A stretch of DNA of 64,000 nucleotides from Aureococcus anophagefferens (Eukaryota > Sar > Pelagophyceae > Pelagomonadales > Pelagomonadaceae). Both the position numbers and the translations under genes were made by a program. The stretch spans positions 1,944,747-2,008,746 of the forward strand of contig NW_008705561.1 of the NCBI RefSeq assembly GCF_000186865.1, in the 5' to 3' direction. Below are positions 37,838-46,794 of the stretch, piece after piece. The notes below the pieces were generated by a model that was not told where the DNA came from, did not search any database, and saw only the letters and a list, made by a program, of their open reading frames with translations. Numbering within the stretch: the first letter of the stretch is position 1; each line of letters begins with the position of its first letter.

Positions 37838-38683
37838 ATGTCGACCCTCGCCGAGAACCGCGCGCGGTCCGGGTCCATCTACCTCGAGAACAAGGTCGCC
37901 GTCGTCACGGGCGGCACGGGCGTGCTGGGCACGGCGTTCTGCGAGGGCCTCGCGCTCGAGGGCGCGCACGTCGTCGTCGTCGGCCGGCGCGCCGACGTCG
38001 CCGAGGCGCTGGCCCTGCGCCTGGAGCGGACCTACGGCCGCGAGGCCCTGGCCGCGCCCGCGGACGTGCTCGACCAGCTCTCGCTCGTGCGCTGCCGCGA
38101 CAAGATCATGGAGAAGTTCGGCCGCATCGACGTGCTCGTGAACGGCGCCGGCGGCAACCAGAAGGGCGCCACCGTCTCGCCCGACGGCTCCTTCTTCGAG
38201 GTGCCGCGCGCGGCCATCGAGGGCGTCTTCGAGCTCAACATCACGGGGACGATGCTGCCCACGCAGATCTTCGGCGAGGTCATGGCGCGCCAGGGCTCCG
38301 GGTCCATCATCAACGTGTCGAGCATCTCGTCGACGTCCCCGCTGACGCGCGTCGTCGGCTACTCGGCCGCGAAGGCCGGCGTCGAGAACTTCACGAAGTG
38401 GCTCGCCGTCGAGCTCGCGCGGAAGCACGGCAACCGCATCCGCGTCAACGCGCTCCAGCCGGGCTTCTTCCTCGCGGAGCAGAACCGGGCGCTCCTCACG
38501 AACGCCGACGGCTCGCTCACGGCCCGCGGCCAGACCATCATCGACCACACGCCCCTCGGCCGCTTCGGCGAGCCCAAGGAGCTGATCCCCGCGCTGACCT
38601 TCCTCGCCTCGGACCAGTCCTCCTTCGTCACGGGGTCCATCCTTACCGTCGACGGCGGCTTCTCCGCCTTCTCCGGCGTCTGA
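37838..38683 (+). CDS. Bacterial-type SDR oxidoreductase (D-mannonate oxidoreductase-like)
   Basis: 281 residues. Classical SDR: 'VVTGGTGVLG' cofactor loop (~22-31), 'NGAGG' (~103), 'INVSSIS' (~157), catalytic 'YSAAK' (Tyr175, Lys179), 'PGFFLAEQNR' and 'SFVTGSILTVDGGFSAFSGV'. The last two segments, with 'HTPLGRFGEPKEL', are almost word-for-word those of bacterial D-mannonate/fructuronate oxidoreductases. It would reduce or oxidise hexuronates in the cytosol. No targeting peptide is visible. Intronless; GC-rich like its neighbours. The closeness to bacterial sequences suggests horizontal transfer, but this rests on recognition, not on a tree. Confidence 0.82.
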   Translation: MSTLAENRARSGSIYLENKVAVVTGGTGVLGTAFCEGLALEGAHVVVVGRRADVAEALALRLERTYGREALAAPADVLDQLSLVRCRDKIMEKFGRIDVLVNGAGGNQKGATVSPDGSFFEVPRAAIEGVFELNITGTMLPTQIFGEVMARQGSGSIINVSSISSTSPLTRVVGYSAAKAGVENFTKWLAVELARKHGNRIRVNALQPGFFLAEQNRALLTNADGSLTARGQTIIDHTPLGRFGEPKELIPALTFLASDQSSFVTGSILTVDGGFSAFSGV

Positions 38684-38744
38684 GGACGTATTTACTTTTT
38701 TAGTTGAACCCGTTGTTGCACATACAAAAAGCGCGCTCAACGAG

Positions 38745-39533
38745 ATGAAGGCGGAGACCGAGCTCTTCGCGACCGTGGGCAACACGTCCGTGCTCAAGGT
38801 CTTCGTCGACGCCGAGTCGGCGCTGAGCGCGACATGGCTCGCGACGGTCGTCGCCCTCATCGTCGGCACGGTGCTCTTCGCCTTCGCGCTCGGCGGCCGC
38901 GGCGCCGAGGGCCCCGCGGCGGATCCCCTCGCCGCCTTCATGGCCGAGGTCGGCGCGGCCATCGAGTGGGACGTCGACAGCGACGACGAGGCCGACGCGC
39001 CGGCCGGCGCGGGCCTCCTCGCCTTTTCGAAGGCGGTCTCGCGGCGGACGTGGGCCGCGCCGCCGGCCGACGACGACGACGGCGACGGCGGCGACGCCGC
39101 CGCGAAGGACTGGGCCGCGTCCCAGCTCCCCGACATATTCGCCGGGGCGACGGACGACGCCCACGCGCTCACGCATCGGGCCGCGGCGCTGCTCCGGAGC
39201 CTCGGCGGCGGGCGCTGGGAGGCGCACGAGACCGTGCGCGACGCGGCGTCCGACGACGCCCACGCGGCCGCGGCGCGCACGCTCGCCGCGGCGCCGGACC
39301 TCCACGCGAGCCTGCTCCTCGTCGGCGCGCGCGCGCGGCCCGCGATGCCCTGCGCGGGCGAGGCGGGGCTCCTCGTCGTGCTGGCCGGCCGCGTCGACGA
39401 GACGCGCGCGCGCGCGACGACCCACGGGCCCGGCGCGTGCCTGCCCTTCCGCCAGGGCCCGGACGTCGCCCTCCGCGCGGCCCGGGGCGGGCCCGCGCTC
39501 TGCGCGCTCCTCCGCGTGCCCGCCGATAACTAG
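38745..39533 (+). CDS. Single-TM hypothetical protein
   Basis: 262 residues. One membrane segment near residues 28-50 (ATWLATVVALIVGTVLFAFAL), then an acidic low-complexity stretch and a C-terminal ~110-residue domain. 'GEAGLLVVLAGRVDETRA...GPGACLPF' faintly resembles a cyclic-nucleotide-binding-type beta roll, lacking the phosphate-binding motif. Family not recognised. Confidence 0.5.
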   Translation: MKAETELFATVGNTSVLKVFVDAESALSATWLATVVALIVGTVLFAFALGGRGAEGPAADPLAAFMAEVGAAIEWDVDSDDEADAPAGAGLLAFSKAVSRRTWAAPPADDDDGDGGDAAAKDWAASQLPDIFAGATDDAHALTHRAAALLRSLGGGRWEAHETVRDAASDDAHAAAARTLAAAPDLHASLLLVGARARPAMPCAGEAGLLVVLAGRVDETRARATTHGPGACLPFRQGPDVALRAARGGPALCALLRVPADN

Positions 39534-39624
39534 ACGCCGCGGCATGTACGCGACGAGCGGGAGCGCCCGGCGCGATGCCGCGACCACCCCCACTTCCACC
39601 AACGTTAACTCCGCCGCGACCTCC

Positions 39625-40929
39625 TTAGGAGAACCCGCCGCCGCCGGGCCGGCCGCCGCCGCCGCCGAAGCGCGCGTCCGGGCCGTAGCGGCCGCCGCCG
39701 GTCTCGAAGCCCGGGTTGAAGCCGCGCGGCGCGTTGTCGAGGGCGAGCTGCTCCTCGTCGACGGCCGGCGGGACGTAGCCGATCGAGTCCGCGCGGTCCT
39801 GGACGAGTGTTTTCTGCGCGCCGTCGAGGTCGCGCTCGACGTCGTCGCCCGGCCGGGCCCGGACCCAGAACTTGACGCGGTGGTCGTTGGACGCCGTCGC
39901 GAGGACGTGGCCCACGGGGTGGAAGTCCATGTCCCAGATGGCCTGCTCGTGCGCGTAGTGCGAGTGGAGCGGCGCGTCGCAGCCGACGAGCCAGTGGTTC
40001 ACGCGGCCGTCGTACGCGCCGCTGCAGAAGACGCGGCGGTTGAAGGGGTGCCAGGCGATGGACGTGACCTCGCGGTTGTGGCCCTTGAAGGTCTCCGCGT
40101 TCTTGAGCACGCGGATGTCGTAGAGCTTGAGCGTGTGGTCGCGCGACGCCGTCAAAAGCCAGTTCGCGTCGACGGCGTTCCAGAGCACCTTCATGACCGT
40201 GTGCTTGTGGCCGTACAAGGTCGCGACGCAGGACCGCTTCCGCGGGTCCCACATCTTCACCTGGTTGTCCTTGGAGCCCGACGCGATGAGCTGGTAGGAC
40301 GGGTGCCAGGCGCACGTCTTCACGTCCCAGCCGTGGCCCGCGAGGATCCGCTCCTCCTGGAAGAGCTCCCAGTCCCAGATGCGCACCGTGCCGTCGTCCG
40401 CGCAGGAGCAGAACTTGGCGTCGGACGGCGCGAAGTCCAGGCCGCGCACGGCCTGGCCCTGGTGCGTGCCTAAAATCTCCTTCATCGGCGTCATCGTGCT
40501 CTCCCAGTACTTGATCGCGCCCTTCGTGTCGCCGGAGATCATCGTCGTGCCGGACCGGCTCCAGGCCAGGGACCGCACGGCCGTGTTGTGCGCGGCGATG
40601 AGGCCCTCGAAGTTGAAGGCCTGGCCGTTCCACAGCGTGAACTCGCCGTTCTGGTTCGCCGTCACCGCCCGCCGGCCGTCGCGCGCCCAGCTCAGCGCGT
40701 TCACGGGGAAGCGCACCTTGTTCAGCGACTGGTGCGCGATCGTGTCGCAGACGAGGCGCCGCGGCACGTCGCAGCCGCTCCGCGGCGTCGGCATGCGCGC
40801 GATGTAGGACCGCACGGGCTGCACGACCTCGCTCGGCTCGCGCCGCCGCTTGCCCAACGCCGACGGCCAGGCGACCTCGTCGATAAAGGACTGCGACGGG
40901 TCCACGGCGCGCGACGACTGGTTGTCCAT
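39625..40929 (-). CDS. WDR33: WDR33/Pfs2/FY polyadenylation factor
   Basis: 434 residues from the ATG at 40929. Seven WD40 repeats (~85-375) with family-specific strings such as 'QSLNKVRFPVNALSWARDGRR', shown here in part, 'LTASRDHTLKLYDIR', 'FCSGAYDGRVNHWLVG' and 'AIWDMDFHPVGHVLATASNDH'. These match WDR33 (human), FY (plants) and Pfs2 (yeast), the CPSF subunit that reads the AAUAAA signal in pre-mRNA 3'-end formation. The human C-terminal collagen-like region is absent; instead there is a short Gly-rich tail (RFGGGGGRPGGGGFS). Nuclear. Confidence 0.93.
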   Translation of the reverse strand: MDNQSSRAVDPSQSFIDEVAWPSALGKRRREPSEVVQPVRSYIARMPTPRSGCDVPRRLVCDTIAHQSLNKVRFPVNALSWARDGRRAVTANQNGEFTLWNGQAFNFEGLIAAHNTAVRSLAWSRSGTTMISGDTKGAIKYWESTMTPMKEILGTHQGQAVRGLDFAPSDAKFCSCADDGTVRIWDWELFQEERILAGHGWDVKTCAWHPSYQLIASGSKDNQVKMWDPRKRSCVATLYGHKHTVMKVLWNAVDANWLLTASRDHTLKLYDIRVLKNAETFKGHNREVTSIAWHPFNRRVFCSGAYDGRVNHWLVGCDAPLHSHYAHEQAIWDMDFHPVGHVLATASNDHRVKFWVRARPGDDVERDLDGAQKTLVQDRADSIGYVPPAVDEEQLALDNAPRGFNPGFETGGGRYGPDARFGGGGGRPGGGGFS

Positions 40930-41083
40930 GGCGGCGGCGGGCGGCGCGGGCGGCGCGCACGGCGCAAGGCGAGGCGAGAGCGTCCGCGAGCCCCGGCCGA
41001 GCTCAAGCCGAGCTTGGGGTGAAGGAAGCTGTGGTGAAGCGGTGAATTTGCATATCTGCAATCCGCTCCCAACAGCACCCGAC

Positions 41084-43976
41084 ATGGGTGCGGGCAGCCC
41101 GCGTTGGCAGCGCGTGGCGTGGATCGGGGGCTCGCTCTGCGCGTTCACGGCCGTGAGCCACGGCGTGCGCGGCGGGGAGACGCTCGTCGCTCGTCCAGGC
41201 GCCGCCGCCGCGGACGCCTTCCACCTGCGACGGCTGGACGAGGACGACCACAGCGACGACGACCACAGCGACGACGACCACGCGGACGACCACCACGCGG
41301 ACGACCACCACGCGGACGACCACAGCGACGACGACCACGCGGACGACGGCCACGGCGACGACGGCCACGGCGACGACGGCCACGGCGACGACGGCCACGG
41401 CGACGACGGCCACGGCGACGACCACGGCGACGACCACGGCCACGCGGACTTTACGTACGGCTCCTGCTACCACTCGTGCCACTTCTGCGAGGACCCGGCG
41501 TGCCTCAACTTCTGGCGCGAGGACAAGTACAGCGGCAAGTTCGGCCCCGCGAACCACGGCGGCCTGACGGAGATGAACTACAGCAAGTCGATGATCACCG
41601 TCGTGCTCATCCTCATCACGCTCTGCTTCGAGTTCGCCTACGAGAAGGCGCACCACGCCGTGCACCACAACCACCAGAGCGAGAGCGTCTGGCTCCGCCA
41701 CCTCAGCGACTACGACGTGCCCGACGGCGGCGGCGGCCAGCACCACAGCCTCGCGGGCCGGTCCGCGGGCGACGTCCTCAAGTCCGTGCGCCACGACCAG
41801 CTGCGCATGCACTACAAGACGTTCCTCCTGCAGCGCTTCACGTCGGAGCTCATGGTGCTCGGGTTCCTCGCGTTCTCCGTCTGGGTGTCGCTCAAGAGCG
41901 GCTTCATCAAGTTCCTCTCGGGCGGCCGCGACGTCAAGTGGGGCCCCCAGACGGACATCCAGCTCAAGGAGACGATAGAAGAAGCCCACATGGGCATCTT
42001 CGTCGCCATGACCATCTACTTCGCGGCGCTGACGACGATCTGCGACCAGTGCACGGCGGAGTCGGACCGCACGCTCCAGTACGAGCGGCTCTTGGCCATG
42101 GAGCGGTCCAAGGGCGGCCAGGTCGTCAAGACGCCCCACGACGGGCGGCTGAGCGTCGTCAAGGTCGCGGCGGTCGTGACGCAGTCGGCGAAGAACCTGA
42201 GCCTCCACGACTACAAGATGCTCCGCGAGGCCTTCGTCCGCGCCGGAAACAACCGGTGGAGTGGACGCGTCCAGCGAAACTTCTCGAGCTCGGTCGCGTC
42301 GACGTCGTTTCGGCTGATGTTTGGACGGATCGTTTTCTCTCGGCGAGTTCTTTTCAGACGGGAGAGAACCGATGGCAACACACACATGCCTATTGAAGTC
42401 GTGTTGCATATGTTCGTTTCGCCCAGGCCTTCGTGGAGTGGATCCGGCTCAACGCGATCCCGTCGTACGGCGGCGAGTACGGTTTAGCGCTGTGTGGAAA
42501 TCAAATCTTCAACCCGACTTCAATGTGCGCGTGTGCGACCGTTTCGACGCGAGGCTTTCTGCCGTGCTTCGAGAACTCCACGAGAGCAATCGATTCGTCC
42601 AAAAATCAGCCGAATCGACGTCGATTTGATTGAGATAGAGAGTTCTGAAGTTTGGCCCCGACGTCCCAGCTCACTGGTTGATTTCCACACAGGCCTCGCG
42701 CACGGCGCCAAGGCGTCGGAGTTCAACGACGACTTCCACTTCGCGCTCTACCTCCGGGTGCACCTCGACGCGCTCATCATGGAGCTCATCGAGATCCAGC
42801 CGACGACGTGGATCTTCGTCATCTTCTTGCTCATCATCCACGCGGCGCTCGCGCGGTCGCAGCTCCTGGGCGAGTGGATCATCTACTTCCCGCCCCTCGC
42901 GGGCATCGCCATGCTCGTGGCGCTCCACGTCGCGCTGACGTTCTACGAGCGCATCTACTGCGACGAGGACCGCGTGCGGCGGTCGCGGCTCGAGCGAGCG
43001 GCGTCGGGCAAGCTCGCCGTGTCGAAGACGGAGTCGAACCACGACCTCGAGGACATGCTGCTGCGCGTCATCCAGGCGCTGCTGCTCTTCTGCATGTACT
43101 CCGTCGGGTCCCACGTCGTGTCGAAGCACGTCTGGAAGCGGCGCCACGACCCGGGCTACGACCGGCGGACGACGGTCGTCGGCTGGTGCCTCAACCTCTT
43201 CCTCATCCTCGCCGTCGCGCTCCTCCTCCCGAAGATCGTCTTCCTCTCGAACATCATCATGCGCATCCCGCCCATGGTCGACAAGAACGAGATCAAGATG
43301 GTCGCGGAGCAGTGCCGCACGCGGGGCGCCGCGTGCGAATCAAATCTTCAACCCGACTTCAATGTGAGCATACGCGACCGTTTCGACGCAAGTTTTTCTG
43401 CGATGCTTCGAGAACTTGACGAGAGCAGTCGATCCGTCCAAAAATCAGCCGAATCGACTTCGATTTGACCGAGCGAGAGAATTTCAAAGTTTGGTCAGGA
43501 CGTCCCAGCTCACCGGTTGATTCGCACACAGGCAGGGCGCCTACAAGGACCTGTGCGCGTTCCACGCGGACAAGGCGCACCACGCGCCCGGGGACCACGA
43601 CGCGACCCCGGGCCACCACGACCCGGCGTCCAACGGCGCCCAGTCGACGTCGACGTTCCTCGTCAAGACGCGCCACGGCGAGCCGCGGCAGGAGTCGTCG
43701 TCCGGCGCCGTCGACGACTCGCTCGCGGCTTTCGCCGAGCTCGCCGAGGACGACGACGGGCGGCCGCCCGGCACGAAGGTCGTCGCCGTCGACGACGTGC
43801 GGGCCGAGGACTACGCGCCGCCGGACGACGCGGCCCTCCCGCCGCTCCGAGCGCCGCGGAACTCGGGCGAGCGCGAGCGCGGGCCGGCGAGCGCAAGGAG
43901 GGCGCCGCCTGACGACGTCCCCGCCGCGTTCCACCTCGCCCGTCCGCCCGTCATACCGCGCTCTCTCTATGTGTAG
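41084..43976 (+). CDS. MLO-like seven-TM protein split by three introners
   Basis: Four exons (41084-42229, 42427-42481, 42693-43320, 43532-43976) give 757 residues; the last exon has no ATG. Order: signal peptide, a His/Asp/Gly repeat (~52-122, DDGHGDDGHGDD) that could bind metal, a Cys-rich bit (CYHSCHFCEDPAC), then membrane helices. Family-like segments are 'MITVVLILITLCFEFAYEKAHH', 'LMVLGFLAFSVWVSL', 'MLREAFVEWIRLNAIP' and 'FHFALYLRVHLDALIMELIEIQPTTWIFVI'. These follow the MLO pattern, including the RALEDDF-like stretch. Plant MLOs are calcium-linked membrane proteins. Every join restores frame across an 8-bp target duplication; introns 1 and 3 need GC donors, intron 2 has GT. The tail is long, acidic and Pro-rich. 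Confidence 0.8.
42238..42426 (+). mobile_element. Introner element 2 (MLO intron 1)
   Basis: 189 bp flanked by perfect 8-bp duplications GCCTTCGT (42230-42237 and 42427-42434). Intron 42230-42426 uses a GC donor (GAG|GCCTTC), giving 'LREA-FVEW'; a GT at 42236 would instead leave two extra residues, also in frame. Weak inverted repeats (CCGCGCCGGAAAC / CTGGGCGAAACG). The interior shares ttcggctgatgtttggac with element 5. Confidence 0.85.
42490..42692 (+). mobile_element. Introner element 3 (MLO intron 2)
   Basis: 203 bp with perfect 15-bp inverted repeats CTGTGTGGAAATCAA / TTGATTTCCACACAG. Target duplications are GTTTAGCG (left, intronic) and GCCTCGCG (right, exonic), matching at 5 of 8. Intron 42482-42692 is GT-AG. 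Confidence 0.92.
43329..43531 (+). mobile_element. Introner element 4 (MLO intron 3)
   Basis: 203 bp. Inverted repeats CCGCGTGCGAATCAA / TTGATTCGCACACAG (2 mismatches). Target duplications GCGGGGCG and GCAGGGCG (7 of 8). Intron 43321-43531 uses a GC donor. The interior closely matches element 3 in the same orientation. Confidence 0.92.
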
Positions 43977-44013
43977 TAGGGGGGAAGGGGGGAGAGCAGG
44001 GGGGTCGCGGCTC

Positions 44014-46590
44014 CTACTTCTTCTGCTTGTCGTCGTCGCCGTCGGCGGTCTCGCCCTTGTCCGGCGCCTCCTCGGGCGCCGGCGGCACGTAGATCGCCGC
44101 GCCGCCGCTCTCCTCGGCGACCTTGGCCTTGAAGTCGTCCTCGGACATGCCGAGCGAGACGCGGCGCGCGTCCATGGCGAGCTGCGCGTGCTTCTCCGCG
44201 TCGTCGGCGATCCACTTCTTCCACTTCTCCGCCTCGTCCTTGGCGAAGAGGGCCCAGATGTTCGAGTCCTTGTCGACGGAGGCGTTCTTCGACATGGACC
44301 GGTCCCAGACGAAGTCGAGGCGCATGCGCTCCTCGACGGCGGGGAGCTCCGCGTCGAACCAGGCCTTGTCCGCCGTGTGGAGCCTGCCCGGCACGGGGAA
44401 CTCGGCGGCGGCGCGGTTCCGGAAGCGCAGGCCGAGGAGCGCGTACTTGGTCATGTGCTCGAGGAAGTGGTACGAGCTCTCGTAGCCCATGCCGTATTCC
44501 GCGTTGAAGTGCGCGGCGATCTGCTGCGACGTGCGGTGCATGAGGTGGAACTGCTTCGGGAGCTTGCGGTTCGTCACCTCCTGCGTCGCCACGAGGCCGT
44601 GCTCGTTGCCGCTCTTGAGGTAGCCCAGGAACTCGGAGAGCCCGCAGAAGCGGCGCTCGCGCCAGACCGGGTACGGGAAGAAGCTCAGGATCATGGTCAT
44701 CTTCTTGTAGTCGTCGCCCTCGAGGCCAAAGTCCGCGCAGCCCTCTTTCAGCAGCTCCTCGTCGCAGAGGCCGATGCCCGCCCAGACCTTGCACCACGCG
44801 AGGCGGTACTCGTAGGTCACGTGCGTGTGGAAGCCGTGGTCGATGATGATGAGCTCGAAGCGCACGTCGGCGGTCTCGGCGATGGCCTTGTCGACCTTCG
44901 ACCGCGTCTGCTGGTGGAACGTGAAGGCCTGCTCGAGGCGTGCGACCATCTTCGGGTCCTTGAACATTGATTTCAGGTTCCGCTTGAGCTCCGCGCCGAA
45001 GTCGACCTCGGCGAAGTGCTCGCCGAGGAAGAAGCAGGCGAGGCCCGCGGCGCCGCCGACGGCGGCGGTGACCGCGTTCTTCGCGTGGCGGACGAACGCG
45101 CCGAACCCGTAGAGCGCGGCGCCGAGCGGCGGGCACGCCGCGGCCGCGCGCGCGGCGAGGAACGGCGCGACGAGGCCCAGGAGCAGCGCGACGGCGGACA
45201 GCGCGGCGGCGAGGGCCCCGACGTAGCAGGCGCCGACGGCGAGCGCCGCGTAGTTGTCGACCTTGACGAGGCGCCGCGCGAGCGCCTGCGTCCACGTCGG
45301 CGGCGGCGCGCCCTTCTCTTCCATTTTCGGCCGCACGAGGACGTTGCCGAAATGCAAATCGTTGTGCATGTAGCCGTGGACGAAGCAGCACTCGGCGAAG
45401 AAGGACGCGAGCTCCGCCAACGCTGTGGTGAAAGGCACGCCGAGCTTCTCGACGACGTCGCGGTCCCCTAAACTCACGGCGCCCTCCATGAACTCCTGGA
45501 CCATCATGGACTCGACGCAGTAGTCCCACATGACCAAGGGGAAGTAGAGCGTCGAGTAGCGGCTCCGCTCGCTCTTGCCGCTGCGCTCGACGATGGCCGC
45601 GAGCCGCTCGCGGTTCGCGCCCTCGATGCGGAAGTCGACCTCCTGCTCGAGCATGGACGAGATCATGTACATGAGGGGCCGCAGGCCGTGGTTCGGGTCG
45701 AGGTTGTCGACGAACTGGATGAGGTAGGGCAGGATGGCGACGTCGGCGCGCAGCGCGTCGCGCACGCCGACGTGCTGCACCTTCACCAACACTTGCTGGC
45801 CGCGCGGCCGCCGGAGCGTCGCGCGGTGGACCTGCGCGATGGACGCCGCGGCCATGGCCTCCGGCTCCAGGGTTTCGAAGACCTCCTGGTACCGGCGGCC
45901 TAAACCGCGCTTCTTGCCCTCGATGTTCGGCAGGATCGTCGCCAGGGGCACGTTCCACGCCTTCTCGCAGCACTCGCGCAGCGGCGCGCGGACGTCCTCG
46001 GGAAATAAAGCCGTGTTCATGGCGAGCATCTGGCAGAGCTTGACCTGGAAGCCGCCGTTCGTCAACGCCAGATCGCGGAACATCTCGGCCATGTGCACGA
46101 AGTGGCGCTTGTTCTTCTTCTCGATCTCTTCGCGCGCGTCCTTCGCTTCGTCCGTGTCCTTGTCAAATTTATACTTCTCCTCCCACGCGTCGAGCTCGCG
46201 CTTCGACCGCTCTTTGTACTTCTTCTGCTCGTCGCCCATGTTCTTCGCGAGCTTGATCGTGTCGATGGACCGCTGGCCGCCCTTCATGACGTCCCGGACG
46301 CCGCCCCACCAGCCGCGCTTCTTCGGCGACATCTCTTCGTGGGACCGCATGACGTGGGCCGGCGCCGCGCCGTACATGGACGGGCGGCCGCGGTCCCACG
46401 AGGGGATGGCGTGCGGGGGGCCCTTCTCCGTGCGGATGGCGTCCACCGTGTCCGCGAAGGTGTGGCCCTCGTTCTCCTTGTCGTCGTGGGGCTCACCGGG
46501 CGCGTTGCCCGTCAGCCAGGACATGACGCCCTCGTCGGACTTGGTCCGCGCCCGCTCCGGGTTGGGGGGGGCGGCGACGGCGCCCGCCAT
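44014..46590 (-). CDS. ABC1/ADCK-family atypical kinase with inserted TM region
   Basis: 858 residues from the ATG at 46590. Family motifs: KxGQ region 'QVKLCQMLAMNTALFPEDV' (~180; the Gly is Cys here), Ala-rich loop 'AAASIAQVHRATL' (~247), 'VLVKVQH' Lys, catalytic loop 'HNDLHFGNVLV' (~407), and 'IIIDHG' for the metal-binding DxG (~580). Between the last two lies an extra ~165 residues containing about three membrane segments ([51 protein letters not shown]). ABC1 kinases act in mitochondria and plastids in quinone and lipid metabolism, but no clear transit peptide is seen. A charged coiled-coil region precedes the kinase domain. Long, and unlike the ~450-600 residues common in the family. 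Confidence 0.82.
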   Translation of the reverse strand: MAGAVAAPPNPERARTKSDEGVMSWLTGNAPGEPHDDKENEGHTFADTVDAIRTEKGPPHAIPSWDRGRPSMYGAAPAHVMRSHEEMSPKKRGWWGGVRDVMKGGQRSIDTIKLAKNMGDEQKKYKERSKRELDAWEEKYKFDKDTDEAKDAREEIEKKNKRHFVHMAEMFRDLALTNGGFQVKLCQMLAMNTALFPEDVRAPLRECCEKAWNVPLATILPNIEGKKRGLGRRYQEVFETLEPEAMAAASIAQVHRATLRRPRGQQVLVKVQHVGVRDALRADVAILPYLIQFVDNLDPNHGLRPLMYMISSMLEQEVDFRIEGANRERLAAIVERSGKSERSRYSTLYFPLVMWDYCVESMMVQEFMEGAVSLGDRDVVEKLGVPFTTALAELASFFAECCFVHGYMHNDLHFGNVLVRPKMEEKGAPPPTWTQALARRLVKVDNYAALAVGACYVGALAAALSAVALLLGLVAPFLAARAAAACPPLGAALYGFGAFVRHAKNAVTAAVGGAAGLACFFLGEHFAEVDFGAELKRNLKSMFKDPKMVARLEQAFTFHQQTRSKVDKAIAETADVRFELIIIDHGFHTHVTYEYRLAWCKVWAGIGLCDEELLKEGCADFGLEGDDYKKMTMILSFFPYPVWRERRFCGLSEFLGYLKSGNEHGLVATQEVTNRKLPKQFHLMHRTSQQIAAHFNAEYGMGYESSYHFLEHMTKYALLGLRFRNRAAAEFPVPGRLHTADKAWFDAELPAVEERMRLDFVWDRSMSKNASVDKDSNIWALFAKDEAEKWKKWIADDAEKHAQLAMDARRVSLGMSEDDFKAKVAEESGGAAIYVPPAPEEAPDKGETADGDDDKQKK

Positions 46591-46614
46591 GGAGGCTGGC
46601 CGGCGCGCGGACCT

Positions 46615-46720
46615 GGAACCGAAGGCTGCCAATTCGGGAGAGCCACGCTCCCCGTCGTCTTCGGCGTGGCAGGACCACTCTCTAACTCCTGGGATCGAGG
46701 GCTGCCAATTCGGAATTTGC
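46615..46720. repeat. Direct repeat in a divergent promoter
   Basis: ggctgccaattcgg occurs at about 46623 and again at about 46701, each within a longer match (cgaaggctgccaattcggga, cgagggctgccaattcggaa). It lies in the 204-base gap between the ABC1 kinase and the GANP gene start codons. It may be a duplicated control element or another leader duplication. Confidence 0.7.
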
Positions 46721-46794
46721 TTGCATACTATGGTTCCTCGTGATGCACCGGTGTTGCCGCGAGGGCTCGGCCTTAGCCAGGCTCCGCGCGAGCA

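Noticed and set aside
37838..38683. Bacterial contamination as the source of the SDR
   Set aside because: It lies between eukaryotic genes with the same GC-rich codon use and no break in the assembly that I can see.
41230..41450. CRISPR-like regular repeats
   Set aside because: The period is a short coding repeat (GACGACGGCCAC) without unique spacers; it encodes the His/Asp tract.
42230..42236. GT donor six bases inside MLO intron 1
   Set aside because: It would leave a duplicated Ala-Phe; the GC donor restores the presumed pre-insertion sequence exactly. RNA data could overturn this.
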